A stretch of DNA of 64,000 bases. Origin: Mycoemilia scoparia (taxonomy: Eukaryota > Kickxellomycota > Kickxellomycetes > Kickxellales > Kickxellaceae). Below the pieces are notes generated by a model that saw only the letters and a program-made list of their open reading frames with translations, made no database searches and was not told the origin of the DNA. This document shows positions 46,940 to 60,096 of this stretch, piece by piece. The translations under genes and the position numbers were made by a program. Where the stretch lies: assembly GCA_027575805.1 (NCBI GenBank), contig JANBPU010000021.1, positions 96,066 to 160,065 on the forward strand. The letters are read 5' to 3'. Every line of letters begins with the position of its first letter. Position 1 is the first letter of the stretch.

Positions 46940-47823
46940 TGAGGATTTTGGAAAGGCATTGGAATTGCTGACCGTGTTTGGAATGGTTCTAAAACTGTAT
47001 CAAATGCTGCTTGTTGATCATGACCACCAACTGCGCTTGTATGCATATTTTTGAAAGCGACCAGTGGTGATGAATAATTTGAACGCTGAATATCCCTTGT
47101 TCTAATTGTCGCGTAACTTGGGATGTTTGCTTGGTTTCTAGAAAAATACGAAAAGTCACCGATTTGAGTTATAGGGATATGTGCCTTTGTGAGACTTTTG
47201 ATCTTTTGTAGGTGATAGCTGCTATCATCATTGCTGCTCCCAGCAGTGATACTGCCGCCATCAGCGCTAATTTCGCCTGAGGTCATTAGACTGTTCCTTC
47301 TGTTAAGCTCAGTTTGAAAGTATTCAGTGGGGGTATAGCCTTGTCCCTGGGCTCGGCTGCCAGTAGCACCGCTAGCTGAGAAGGCTCCAAATCCTGAGTG
47401 GCTAAGCTGTGGGGCAGAAGAGACCGATATAGGATGCGGTCTTCTTGTATTAGCTAGTGGTCTCTGAATAGAGCCGGTTATTGGCTCAAGTGGAACAAAG
47501 GGACTTATAGACTTGGCTGCTGACGGTGGAGTTAGCGTGGGGATAGGAACACCAGTATTTGGATCGCGGAAATGTGACCTTCGTAGTTCGTGTTCGCCAT
47601 GTGCAAAGTTGCAGCGATGGCCAAAATTACACTTCCCCAACGGATATTCCTTACAAAGGCTACTTTTGTATTTTGAATTGCGATTGCGGACTTTGAGCTC
47701 ATCATATCCATGAGCAAACTTGCAGTTATCCCCATATTGGCATTCAACGCCCTGTATCCAGTTAATACAAAGCTCGGTTTTGAATAGCTCTGGCTTTGTA
47801 ATGGGGTTGTTAATTTGCGACAT
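46150..47823 (-). CDS. Tandem CCCH zinc-finger mRNA-decay protein (TIS11/TTP/Zfs1 type)
   Basis: Proteins of this family bind AU-rich elements in 3' UTRs and speed mRNA decay. One exon, 557 residues from the ATG at 47823. Finger 1 follows the lead FKTELC and is C-x8-C-x5-C-x3-H (CINWIQGVECQYGDNCKFAH). Finger 2 follows KYKSSLC and is C-x7-C-x5-C-x3-H, one residue shorter than usual. The gap between fingers is 18 residues, the spacing typical of this family. The rest is low-complexity: Ser/Thr/Asn/Gln-rich with a run of about 13 Gln (CAG/CAA codons near 46905-46940) and shorter QPQLQQPQ repeats. The C-terminus CLFNK has no clear motif. Upstream lies a 7-kb gene-free region. Confidence 0.88.
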
Positions 47824-50800
47824 TTGTAAAATCCTTCCGTTACTACTGCTACTACCGCTCTGCTACACTACCACAATGTTGCAGTTAACTTAGTAATAAG
47901 TGACACAATCACTGTGCTCTGCAGACCCCTGATCGATGGTAGCTGCGATTATATTAAGGCTCTTTCCGTATAAATATTTTGGCTCCGACGAAAATCTGAT
48001 CGAAGACGGCTGTGGTTACTAATAGGGTCAATAAATACAAACAGGGCGTGGGTTTTTAGGGAATAGTAATATTAGCGCTTTGCCTATCGACTATAGTATT
48101 TGTAAGGTTAGATATAAGTAAAAACACAATACAGGGATAGAGGCGGATGAAGGCGTATCAAGTAGAAATAATTTATAATGCAGAGCGTGTAAAGTAGTCA
48201 GAGAAAGGCATACAAGGGTTTGGCGAATATTTTTGCTCCCACTGCTGTTGCTTTTTCTTGGAGCTACATGGCTTATAAGAGGGCGAGCGAGCGAGAGTCG
48301 TGGTGGGTTTTGCTGTGGCGTATACATCCAAATGATCTATGAAGTCAAACCGTAGCTATGATGGCTATAAAAAGGAGGAGGCAGCTATGGCGGTGTAAGA
48401 GATTCAATGAGTAGCAGCCAGTTTTCGCAATTGATATTCGTGCTTCATTACGAAATCACAGCCAGCAACAACGGTTGCCATCTTGAAATCTTTCTTGTAC
48501 TACTCTAAAAAAGCAGCCACTCTGAATATTTCATAGAAGGCAGATTCAAATTGTTGCAATGTGTGCATTAGCGCATTAGGAAGAAAGACTCATCACGCTG
48601 CCACATCGTCATTGTAGCCAAGCAGAAATCAAAGAGTACCCTTCGCATCACAGAGAAAAGCTGTGGTGATGGTTGATTCAGAGTGAATGTGATTTGATGC
48701 TTCGCAATGAATAACAAGCTGCTCTGCTGAGTCATCATCACTGTCACCAAAATAACAACATCAATGATTTTGATGGCTGTGGCAACTACACTTTCATACT
48801 CTCTGTAGTTTCGCAGATACTCTTTATTTCTCTCACAAGTAGCCCGATGGGCAAGCATTCACACGAAACCCAACCAGCCCGTAGACTGGCAGCCAATGGC
48901 AGAATGAATCGATTTATCAGCAAAAGTCAACCGAAGCACAGCCCACATACACCCACAGATACAACAAAAAAGAACCCAGGCCATATCACGCCAGAATCCT
49001 GCAATCTGCAACGATAATGTCGCTGCCATTGCTTTGTCAAGATATCTATCATGTGATATCTGGAAACCCACAGCAACCACACGATCTCCAGCAGCCAGAT
49101 CAACCCCCTATAAACGCGTAGACTATGTCAAAGTGGTAACACAAGGACAACTAGTAGCAGGCTTACCTCCAAAGTCATGAGGGCGGGTGATAGCAAAAGA
49201 GAGTCTGGATGATGGTATTAATAAGTTAAGAAATGCAGCAATATGAGAGTTGGAAGTGGGCTAGACAGCGACAGGGCCAAAGGCAGGGGCCAGAAGGATA
49301 TGTGAAGAGTGGGGTGTAGAATGAAAGGTGATAAGGAGCTTCTAATATAAATAAGTATATCGAGATGTTGAAGAAGAAAGTATGCGATGTATGCCGCGAC
49401 CAGCACCCTTTATATAATATATATATAAGCAATAAGGTAAACAAAAAGCGCGCAAGGCAAGAAGATAGAGAGAAATAGGAATGTTAGGGAAACAAACAAT
49501 GATGATGCTACAGGACCCTGACAAAGCAATAAAAAGGAGAGAGAAATGAAAAATGTATGTATGCAAAAGATTAAAAGCTAAACCAGGAAAAGCAATAGGA
49601 GGACAAGGAAGATGGAGATGGAAGAACCAGTTTAAAACCATGCTGTAGACGGCAGCAAACGTATGGTAGTGGTAGTGATTGTTGGTTGTAGAGAGGATAG
49701 AGCAGTGAGTGTGAGAATGTGAGAGAGAGGAAAAGTAAATGAGCAAACAAGTGGGGGAGAGAGCAAATGTGTTGGAGATGAGTTGGAACCTTCCTTCCAA
49801 CATAGACAAGTAGCCAGAGTGGCTAGACAGTGTGTAAAGAAACCCGCAAAAACCACCTTAGAAACCAAGATTTTCACCCACACCCCTCTTTTGAGAACTA
49901 TTCAGTCGTATGTATTTAAATGCATTGTGTGGTACTCGGAAATTGAGTCCACAATCCCCATCGTCCGCTCTCCACTCTCCTACCACCACCTACTCAATAC
50001 TAGAATACAAAACACTTGCTTTCTGCAACTGCTTATTGTTGTGTTATTGTTGTTGCCTGCTTTCCCTTGCTCTGTGTGTATGCGTAAAGGACTGAATCAA
50101 GCTACACCCCCCCCTCCCATTTTCCTCAGCTAACCCAGCCCTCGATTATCAATTAAGCTCACTCTGTCTTATTTGATGAAGCTTGCCCCCATGTCGAGAA
50201 TTAAACACCCACACACCCACAGTGTGGACTTCTTACATACACAATCGCATACTGCGATTATAATAATACCCCCTTCACTAGCATCACTCTAACTACATTG
50301 ACATTACCATTACTACTGTTACTATTGAAATGTGCTTCCCAACCACAACGACTACCTCGATCACTTCTTTTGGACTATTTCGAAGCCCAAGCACATCTCG
50401 AGTGTTTCATCATAAACAGATAAATGCACACAAATATATCTATCCAAATGGTCAGTTCACATATGTATTTCATAACCACATTTTTGTTGACAACCCAATC
50501 GAGAAAAAGAAGGGCTTAGGTAATACAGGCCTGGGCTTCTGCGCCATAGTCCTCTTCATCGAATAGAAATGCTGATAAAGGCGATAAAGATGTAGTTACT
50601 GTGCGGTTTACTTGTGTATAAACACACACAAACCACCAACAAGATGTGTGTGTATGTAGCTGTACCAGTATGCGGTGTATCAAACAACAACCATCTATCC
50701 TTTTTGGTTGATCTCTTGGTGTCCATCGTATTTTAGCCTTGCGGGAGGAGCCCCCCTGCACATGTACCCAATTACCAGCCAAATATACGTACACATGCTC

Positions 50801-51485
50801 CCTATCTCTGCTTCTACCTGTGTCTATGCTATGTATAGCAATGTTTGCTAACTCTATCCCAGCGTCCCACCACATCAATGTTTATCTATAAAACTCTAAC
50901 AAGATATTGACATTCCAAATTCCGGATGACATTTCCTTCTGTTTTATATCCTGGCCCTTTATTGTAATTTTAAAAAAGAAAAGAAGCGTGGCCACAGGAC
51001 TGATACATTAACCCAAGTATATATTTTTTAAAAATTTTCTTGGTCATCCTGTGGGTGTGGTGATAGCGATGCTAGTAGCAGTATTAGAAGTAGTTGATGT
51101 GGTTGTGGTGGTGGTGGTGGTGTTGTGTAGAATGATAATAGCAGTCGTATTATTATCACCGTACTACTGCTACTGCTACTATTACTACTACTACAACAAT
51201 ATTCATATTACATTATAAATTTACCAAAACTGCTTTTTTTAAATCAACAATAAGGTCGATTACTATTAACAACATTGGCGCCTATAACCCAGGATAGCGG
51301 TTGATTACGTCAAAACAGCAACAATAAAGATGAGCCACCACTACCACCATTGATTTGTAGCCACATTTGTGTGTAGTCCTTGTGACCAAAAAATTATTAA
51401 AATCGATTAAAATATATGCCATTTGTGACAGTGGTGGTAAAAAACTTTTTCTTTTCACATGCGGATCATTACTTTCGAAGAGTCA

Positions 51486-51577
51486 ATTTTTACTAGTAGG
51501 CCAGCTTCATCATGCATATTGGCCAGCCTATATTATCATTGATAGCATTAATTTGGCCCTTCGACAATAATTGTCCA
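51486..51577. mobile_element. Truncated type II miniature element
   Basis: The interior ACTAGTAGGCCAGC.TCAT and GGCCAGCCTATATTATCATTG matches the element at 52884. The right end GGCCCTTCGACAATAATTGTCCA is a diverged terminal repeat. The left terminal repeat is worn away or deleted (only TCAATTTTTAC remains). Confidence 0.55.
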
Positions 51578-52097
51578 TTTGTCAAGTAACAAGTAGAAGG
51601 GATTTGGAACAAAGTGACAGGCAGAAATCAGATACCATAAACTTAGTTTGTGTATGAGAAAGCCAACTCGATGATGAACGATATGGCAAATGACTGAGGT
51701 AGCGAGTAATGGAACCGGCATAGTCATGTCATTTAATTATTATTTAAAGAAACTCGTCACCAGTCATTTGCACTATTTAGGAAAGTGTTCAATGGTTTGG
51801 GGGTGGGAGATATGATGTTGATGAAGGGAGCGGTCATTAAAAATATGGTTGTAAATGTGGTTTTAATGGTAAAAATTGAATGGATATCATCATTTGTCAA
51901 CATTTTAATTGCAGATCTTAAATTTCATTCCCACCAACTTTTACAGTTTTTTTTCAATCACATCACAGATGGGAGAACCAGTAGTCAGCCATCATGATTA
52001 TTTTTCCAAATGATCGGAGATGACGATGATGGAGATGACAGTGTGAAGTTAAAAATAGAAACATTTATATACATAAATATAAACATGCGTTCTATGA

Positions 52098-52121
52098 TCT
52101 CTCTCTCTCTCTCTCTCTCTC
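52098..52121 (+). repeat. (CT)n microsatellite
   Basis: A run of about twelve CT dinucleotides following a GATCT, in non-coding DNA. Confidence 0.85.
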
Positions 52122-52883
52122 CTTCTTTTTCTCACATATGTATGTACACATATTTAGTACCACCTAGCACAAACAATTTTGTAAAATTTACATACACAGC
52201 AAACAAACTTCTTATCTTTAGAAAGGCAACAAGTAGTGAAGTCATAGTCATAGTAGAAATGTCCTTGGGTTCTAATACCTGCTCTCGCATGTATGTGGAA
52301 AATCATTTATCCCCACGAAACCATGTGTATGGTGGCTAGATAAAAGATATAGGGTAAAGCAAGGTTGCGCGCTCATTTTTAAACCCCAGATCTATCCTAC
52401 ACATGTCAATACTTTTTCGCTTGATCTTCAATAATGGAGCTCGGTTATATTAATCAAAACTGTGTGTTCGTTGTCTAGCCAGCTACCTGTATTGGATGGG
52501 TACACACAAGTGTTATTTATTGATTTATCATTGAAAGGGATCCTGGATACTAGCATCATCGTCATCACAAATTTCAACTGTTTTCTTGCTCAACTAAAAG
52601 TTTCAAGCCAATGATCTATTACATAAATGCTGCTCCAAATAAGGGAATTGTAGAGTTTATAAGCTGCCAAAAATTCCAAATTAATTTATGTAAACGCACT
52701 CAATTGTCTCTGCATTTACTTACTCTTATCAGGAATGAGACACAATAATAGCAGCACTATAAACACTTGACGGTGGTCTGTTTAGCAGTGCGCTATCATA
52801 TGTACTTTTATGTCTATTCCTGATTTATGCCAATCACGCCATTATTTTCTATACATTGACCAATATTAACACATATATACATT

Positions 52884-53023
52884 TGGGTAGTTATTTTTGA
52901 AGGCTTGATTTTTATTAGTAGGCCAGTAGTTTCAACTTGCATAACATCGGCCAGTCTACATTATCATTGATAAATGCATTGTCATGTATTGTCTGTCTTT
53001 AGCCCCTCAAAAATAATCTCTCA
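52884..53023. mobile_element. Miniature inverted-repeat element, type II
   Basis: 140 bp from TGGGTAGTTATTTTTGAAGG to CCCCTCAAAAATAATCTCTCA, with TA following the right end. The interior (TTATTAGTAGGCCAGTAGTTTCAACTTGCAT) matches the copy at 45285 in the opposite orientation, including the motif TTTCAACTT next to AGTAGGCCAG. No coding capacity. Confidence 0.75.
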
Positions 53024-54916
53024 TATATAATATATAATACCCACATACATATATGCGTATTGTTTGCTTATAGGATATGTGCGCATGTTTGTCTGCGCTC
53101 TAAAAGGGATTTCCATCTTCATTATAATCGCATTTAAATTTTTATTTATTGAATTAATTGTAATCTTATGCCGAATCACAGAAACTATTCAGCTAATTGC
53201 CTTTTCCAGTCGTCGCCGCCGCCGCCTTTGCAAAAAAATCTTCAATGAAAAGCTTAACCAGTAAATTCCTTATAAATGTTGTGGGATTTTAGTGTTTATG
53301 AGAAATGTTTCTATAGAGGATTCCAGTATTACAATATTCGGATCCATTGAACATCATAGGGACCCTTAGTGAACATGAATATTCAAGAATGTGTTTGCGT
53401 GTAGATGGCCCGAGAGATTGTGATATTAGATTTCTTTAATTAAAAAGTTTTCATCAAAGTCTAAAAATGTGTCAAGATTTTTCATACAGGGTTAGACAAA
53501 ACTGGCAAGCTCTCCACCAAAAGAGAGCAGACTGAGAGATACTCTCATACATTCCTTGTAAATCAGTCCATAATTTATACATTTTAGCTGGAGTCTCGGT
53601 GATGATAATTGGCTAGCATCCGAGGAAATATCCTAGTACATTTTTTGAGGAAGCTAATACTCTGCTAATTGATGTTAGCTACCAGCAACATCATTAAAAC
53701 AAGGCTTTTGTGGAAAAGCTATCAATCCTTTTCTTTGCCAACATACCCAGCCCTATTTATCAGCAAAAAATGAATTTCCAATTGTTTGGTTAATGAGAGT
53801 AAGTATGGATACTGTTTGAAAAACATGCCATCCAATGTATAGTAATATATTGAACGGCCCAAAACAAGGTAATACATATTCAAAGGACAATTCACTTTTA
53901 CTTTTAATAAATTGATATGCAACGCATCACCAAAGATACCCGGCCAATTGTTTGCAACACCATAAGCACATTTTGTAATTTCTTCAAGCTAATATACAGT
54001 CCATTATTTTATGCAGCTCTTATTGTTCTTAATAAAACCCACATCTTTGTTTCTCTTTCTCTACTTGGTTGCTTCTTTAATTAAATAACTACCAATAACT
54101 ATTAAGGCCTGTTTTTTTGTTTGTTTGTTTAAGAAATGCCAGAGAGAAGATATATACATTTTAGCAATGCAATGTGTAACTGCAGTTGTGATAGTGTTTA
54201 TGGGGTGGTTGTGACATTCCATTTTTCTTGGACAGCACAAACATATTGGTATATGCAAACGCACAAATCCATATCAGCTTACCAAGTTTATAGTAAAATA
54301 TGTAGGACAAAATGAGCCAGATGGGGTGGGAAAAAGTGTAATTGTATTTGGATTGTCAACGGATATTCGTACACATAACTATAGTATTTTCTATTTGATT
54401 GCGCTAAAATTCATTTGCAATTCTATTCTTATTGTCAACAACATAGCGTATGTGCAAACTTTTATACTCAAATCATATGTTTACAGACAACATTGTGATC
54501 AATGCAAGTTGACCATTGCTTGGAAGATTAGTTGCCATATTTAAGATGGATTTCCCATTGTTTTACAAGATGCGATGTGTGTTGATAAAGGTGAGGTACA
54601 CGTTCACAGCGCCAAACGGCTATAAAGACAACAAAATTACAATGATATCTGGTACAGCCTCTCTGTGTGTCTCTATCGCTCTCCAACCCATTGTCCTTGC
54701 CTCGCCATAGTAGCTACACTTTTTAGTCGCTCACATCCACAAATGTATTCTCTCTCTCGCATCCTTTGTTGTACATGTATAAAGATATGTTCAGCGTAAG
54801 ACACCTCACAACTCCATTCTCCCTCTGGCTACTACTGCTTTTTTATATCAAGCGAGTGTTTTTGTTTATGCACTATTTACAATGTTGCTAGGGTCAACAA
54901 CACTACTGAATGTAAA

Positions 54917-57900
54917 CTACTTTTCACAGTGTGATCGACGACCCCAGCTATCGAACAATGAGGTTTGACAAATCTCCGTTACTACTGCTGACTCTTCACC
55001 ATTGTCCTTGCCACCATCATTGTTATTGTCAGCTATCTGGGGTCGGCTTTGAAGTTGTTTTTGTTTTTTAGACTTGGATCCCGCTATTCCTGCTGTGGTT
55101 GAAAATTGAACGCTGTTGGCTTTTAACACATTCCTTCGTTTTGACCTTCGACCCGTTAATGAAGAAGATGATGATGACAATTGACCACCAATCACGTTGT
55201 CTCGGTTCCTGAAAACCTTGTTTGGAAAAACCTGTAAAAAATCTCTTTCGACCGAGGCCATATAAACATCTCGTTCATGAAGCTGCATAGCCAGATGCCA
55301 ATCTTCATGCTCACCCCACTCTTCAACTTTTATTAATTTTTTATTGTAATCATCATTGGGACACTTGTTGCATATTCGATATCCTTCTGGTGGATTCTCA
55401 TTTAGTAATAGCCACGATGAAGAGCTATTTTGTATCATTGGGGCTGTATCGTTTTCTTGCCGAGAAGCCATAGTGGTGAAATTTTCTGTATTAAACTGTT
55501 TTGATCCTGCTGCTGCTTCTGCCGCCGCCGCCGCCGCCGCCGCCTCTGCCTCTTTTATGGCTCGCTCTCTTTTCATGTCCATACAAAATCTTTCGTAGAT
55601 TTTTCGCCGTGCTACATTGTCTGGCACATAACTATTTAAAAGCCCAACTGTACCACCGTTGTTGTTAGTTACAATGCTGGTTTTGTTTCTATTTGAATAC
55701 TCACCGGATTGCAGATCTTCATTGTTACCAACAGTTATTATCTTTGCTGTAGCAGTAGCAGTGGTGGTGGCTGTAGTCGTGGTAATGGAGAAGTAAGAGG
55801 GTGTGATATTGGGGGGTTGCTCGTGCTTTTGGTCACTGACATCTGCACCAGTATTATTATTGTTATGGTTAGTGTTGATGCTACTACAGTTTATACCTGT
55901 ATTTTGTTTACCAATTTGTAATTCAGTTCCATTTTGAGTTAAAGCGAACCGATCACTTTCATATTTGGTCACATTGTTTTGGTTTAGTGCTTGTTTCGCT
56001 TTTAGTTCAACTTCTTTCTCTGCTACTATTGGTGTAGTTGATGCTACTTGCTTTCCTTTTGCAATTGTTGCTGTCATAGTCTTTTGGTTTGGAGAAATAT
56101 TCATGGGATTCATTATAGACTGTGGCTGGGGCTCTGACCGAATCAACTTCATTGCTGTATTCTTATTTTTGTGTAGGTTAGATACAATCCACCGTCCCAA
56201 ATTTTGTGACTGAACGACTTTTTCAAAGGCACTTGCTTGGATGCTAAGATAAATGATTGGGTATACTTTGATCGCATCTGAGTTAACAGATAATGATGTA
56301 ATTGAAGAAGAGGTTCCTTTCTCATAACTTTCGACTCCATTCAAAACTGCTTGAGATATGATATTTGCCATCCCCCCAATCCTTTTGGAATCGTTCAGAT
56401 ATGCTGGGAATGTTGTTAAGCGGCTGGTGAACTGCATCATGCTGTCAGATTTAAATCCAATCTAGAGAGCATGTGTAAATAACAAACCATAATTCTTTAT
56501 TAGTATATATACCAAGTGTTTATGGAATTCACTTCCGACTTCACTGTTGTTCAAGCTAGAACAAGCCAATTAAAGAGAGCACTAATTTTTCGTTTCTGTC
56601 TCCATCTTTTTGTTTTTTGGGAGACTATGTTTATTTACAGTAATGGTAGCTTGGCAACAAATATAGAGTGAGATCACTTACACTGAGACTCTTGGGCCAG
56701 ACATCAATAGCTTCCCACTTTTCACGGACCCGCGACCACAGATCAGCCGCTAAAATGTCAATCCATGGTTTAAGTTCTCGCTTGTTTTTAGGAAATGGTT
56801 TTCTAAATGCCTTGGCCGACATCAACGACTTTGCTTCTTTCCTCGTATTGACTATATTAGAAATACACAATAGTCCCACACATCACCATCATTATGATGC
56901 CAGTTGCAACTGTTAACTGCACATTTACTCATGGAAATAAGCCACACCATAATATAGCTAATTATCCCCATTATACATGCTCCAATATATATTTTTGCAA
57001 TTGCTCATTTTATATTATATCACTGTACCTTCATTATCGTCAACACCCTGTGAAGTCAAATAAAGAAACCTTGCTTGCTTTTCGGGAAAGTCTAGCTTTA
57101 GGATGTGTAACGGTATTTTGCTACACAATAGATTAGGGCAAAAAATATATACAAATAGATGCACATATATATTAGACTTCAATTAATGGCGTCATTCATC
57201 TTTATTTGATTGCTTTTAGTTTGGAAAGTCGTTTTGCCAATAGTAATAGTGGTAGAAATTGATTGTGTAGGTGCAGCACCACCAACAAGTGGGCTATTTG
57301 AGCACGAAATCATGATCATGGCAACGACAAGTAGCAGACAAGTGTTATAGCGACAGATGCAATAAAACGTCTATATGTAAACTTACCGAAGCTGACCTAC
57401 GGTAGTTATATCATATTTGACCATAACTTGTTTTCCCAGTTTCCCACCAAGCATTCGGATCTTTCCAAGTGGAATGTTGTCCAGAAATCCGAGTACTTGT
57501 GAATGCCGGATGATAGTTTGATTGTTCGGCTTGTTTTTTGCTGAGCACAGTTTTGCTAATGTTTTGGTATGTGCTATTCCTACAATCCATTTGATCCAAT
57601 TCAATTACTTCAAAGAGTGTAGTGAAATGAGCGAATTTGAAGTTTTCTAAAAGCCCCCCCCCCACAACATCAAAGCGTCACAGCACTTGTTGGTATAATT
57701 GAATACAAAACACCAATTCGTATACTCATATATCCAAATAGGTATAGAATTCTCAAAGGATATATTTATAGAAGTCTCTCACTCATTCATTCTCTCTGAA
57801 AGTCTGTCTTTAGGAACACCCCCAACCATATTCTTCAAAACAATGTCATAAATAATATATATATATATATATATAGCTAAACTACGATGAAGACGACCTA

Positions 57901-59195
57901 CCTGCAGAGCATGTGTATCCTAGTTCATTGAATACAGCATTGCGAATCTTGCGAGAAATCCTGGCTGCATAAAGTAACTGCAAGTCACGCCACCCTTCTG
58001 TAATCTTTGGGGTAGTCGTTTTAGTAGTTCCTTGCATAATATCATTACTAATCCCGCTGGACTCGTTAATATAGCTTTCGACTGCTATCTTTTCATCTAT
58101 CTCGCCAACCATGACGCCAATTGGCTCGTCTCTAGTATCACCGTCGCCAACAACCCATTCGACTTTTGGCAGTATGGCTATGGCGCCTTTAGTAAAGACG
58201 GGGGTATCATCGTCATTATTGTCACTATTTTGATTAGTGGAAAATCTAATCTTTCCTAAGTCAAGATCTTCTAAAATTTGTTTGTTGACTTGATCAGTTA
58301 AGTCTAAAAATGCCTCATCTATACACAGAATTCATGTTTGAGCACAATATGATATTTCAGCATATTTCTTCTAAACGTCTTTAAAATTAGAATGATGTCT
58401 AGATTTCGTATTTTGTAATAATCACACCGATGCATGCACCTACCAACACTGGCTTTTTCGAGCTTTTTGGTATATCTGTCGAATACTGCAAATATCAACT
58501 TGCTTGCATTTCGATATACATCTAGACTAGCTTTATGTGTTTTCGGCGATGGATTGGGATAATATCCGGGTGGTTTTCCCGGTAAGTATGTTGCTACATG
58601 GATTAGCTTTATATCTGGACATTTTTCTTTTGCAACTCCTGGTGAATCAAACCTAAGAAAAATGTGCATTTCAAATTAGTTTGGAAGCCCACGGATTCAT
58701 AATAGTTCAAAAGCGTAACATAAAGGATGGTGTAATGTGATCTGATGCGATTGCTGATGCCTACCGATTTACACCATAAGCCCTTGCGGCATAGTTTACA
58801 GCAACCATAGAGCCCCACTGCTGGACCGCTAACGGATGCGTCGATGGAACATTCAATCGCAGCTGCTCTATATTGTAAGGATATTCAATCGGATTTTCAT
58901 TATAAGATATATACGTATATACTTTGCGGATGATGGCTTTTGCATATATCTTTGATAACGCATAATCATGGAAATTCTCGATCATAGGCCATTGTTCTAC
59001 AGAACGCCCTTTTTCAGTGGAATGTATATAGTATCTCCCAGTGTCTTCTTTTGTTTTATAACCATGTTAAGTTTCAGGCTACTTACCAACTTGGCAAAAG
59101 AAGCAATCCATGTCAATGTGTACTATGGCCCTTGTTTTTGACAGCTGGCTTGAAACATATTCTTGAGAAGCAGGCAAAGTATCACTTGAATACAT
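54917..59195 (-). CDS. POLH: DNA polymerase eta (Y-family translesion polymerase)
   Basis: Copies past UV photoproducts in the nucleus. Eight exons: 59195-59087, 58867-58765, 58652-58444, 58318-57902, 57579-57387, 57120-57029, 56851-56682 and 56461-54917, about 945 residues. The catalytic motif HIDMDCFFCQVE spans exons 1-2. GSMVAVNYAARAYGVNR, ASLDVYRNAS and SVDEAFLDL (catalytic Asp-Glu) follow, then GYTCSAGIAHTKTLAKLCSAKNKPNNQT and LGGKLGKQV (thumb/HhH region). The little-finger domain includes KAFRKPFPKNKRELKPWI. A UBZ-like finger lies near 794-825 (CNKC...HEDWHLAMQLHE). The C-terminal QTSLFDSW is a possible PCNA-binding motif. The palm has an acidic Asn/Asp-rich insertion (about residues 155-205). 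Asn/Ser-rich sequence and an Ala run (55523-55546) separate the polymerase core from the UBZ. Confidence 0.93.
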
Positions 59196-60049
59196 TTGGT
59201 TAATTTCGAATAAATTGGGGTTTAAAACAACACATGTATATAAAATAAAAGTACAAAGCTGATAACAGTCAAAGTATATTTGTTAGAGAAATGAGAAGCT
59301 TGTATTTTTGTTCCTTTGAAATGAAAACTATGGATATTAGTAAATTTTGTGAAAAGTAAGTAGGAAACAGGGTGCGCGAAACCGGAACTGCGTCACATGC
59401 GCTCGTTAAATCATGACCAACCATATCATTTGAAGCTATGTCAACGCGTCTGCTACCACAGGATCAGCCACTCCTGATTAACTAAATCGATTTTAAGATG
59501 TTTAATCAGATAATAGTAAAGGAGCTGGTCGTTTGTGTAACTACAGAGTTAAGGATAAACATTGGATTGTCGAGTTTAGAATAATAGTTTCACTGGGATA
59601 TCGGCTTTGAAGTATTTTATATTGCCTGTGTCAGGGCAACCAAGTACATACTTACACTTGTCAAGTATTATAGCTTGCGAGCTTAGACGTGCTCACCGAG
59701 CCAAAATAATACAAATGCGTGTGATACAAATTTAAAAGATATCAAATCTTTGAACTGTCTGACTGGGCATTACATCATAGCTTTATAGGTTAGTAACAGT
59801 AGACAGCATAAAATGTGCCACATTTTCTCACTATACATTATTGTTGCAGGGCTTGCATACATGTATATAACTGTATGTATGGCAGAAGCGTATAAATCTT
59901 CAGCCATCTGTCTGTGAACCACTTTGTTCATGGATCATCGCCAATACCAACATTATCTTTAGAACCATGTCTAGTATTTGTTTCTACTGGTAGGGCACTT
60001 TTAAATGAAAATTAGAACAGGGGAAAACAAAGCCCTTTATATAGTTGTG

Positions 60050-60050
60050 A

Positions 60051-60095
<45 letters not shown>

Positions 60096-60096
60096 A
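60050..60096 (+). repeat. (GTA)n microsatellite
   Basis: About fifteen uninterrupted AGT/GTA triplets in intergenic DNA. It is the longest simple triplet run in the window and likely variable in length between strains. Confidence 0.9.

Larger units (their letters stand above)
47824..54916. other. 7.1-kb gene-free, low-complexity region
   Basis: No coding exon accepted. It should contain the 5' region of the CCCH gene and the 3' UTR of POLH. It holds purine/pyrimidine-skewed stretches at about 49250-49800, short C runs near 50107, TGG/CTA triplet runs near 51100-51195, a (CT)n run near 52098-52121, and two type II elements (51486-51577, 52884-53023). The longest open frame (49342-49809, minus) is low-complexity and was rejected. 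No tRNA-like box A/box B pair was noticed. Confidence 0.5.

Noticed and set aside
49342..49809. A 155-residue hydrophobic open frame on the minus strand
   Set aside because: It is low-complexity, His/Ser/Leu-rich sequence from a pyrimidine-skewed stretch and has no domain or splice support.
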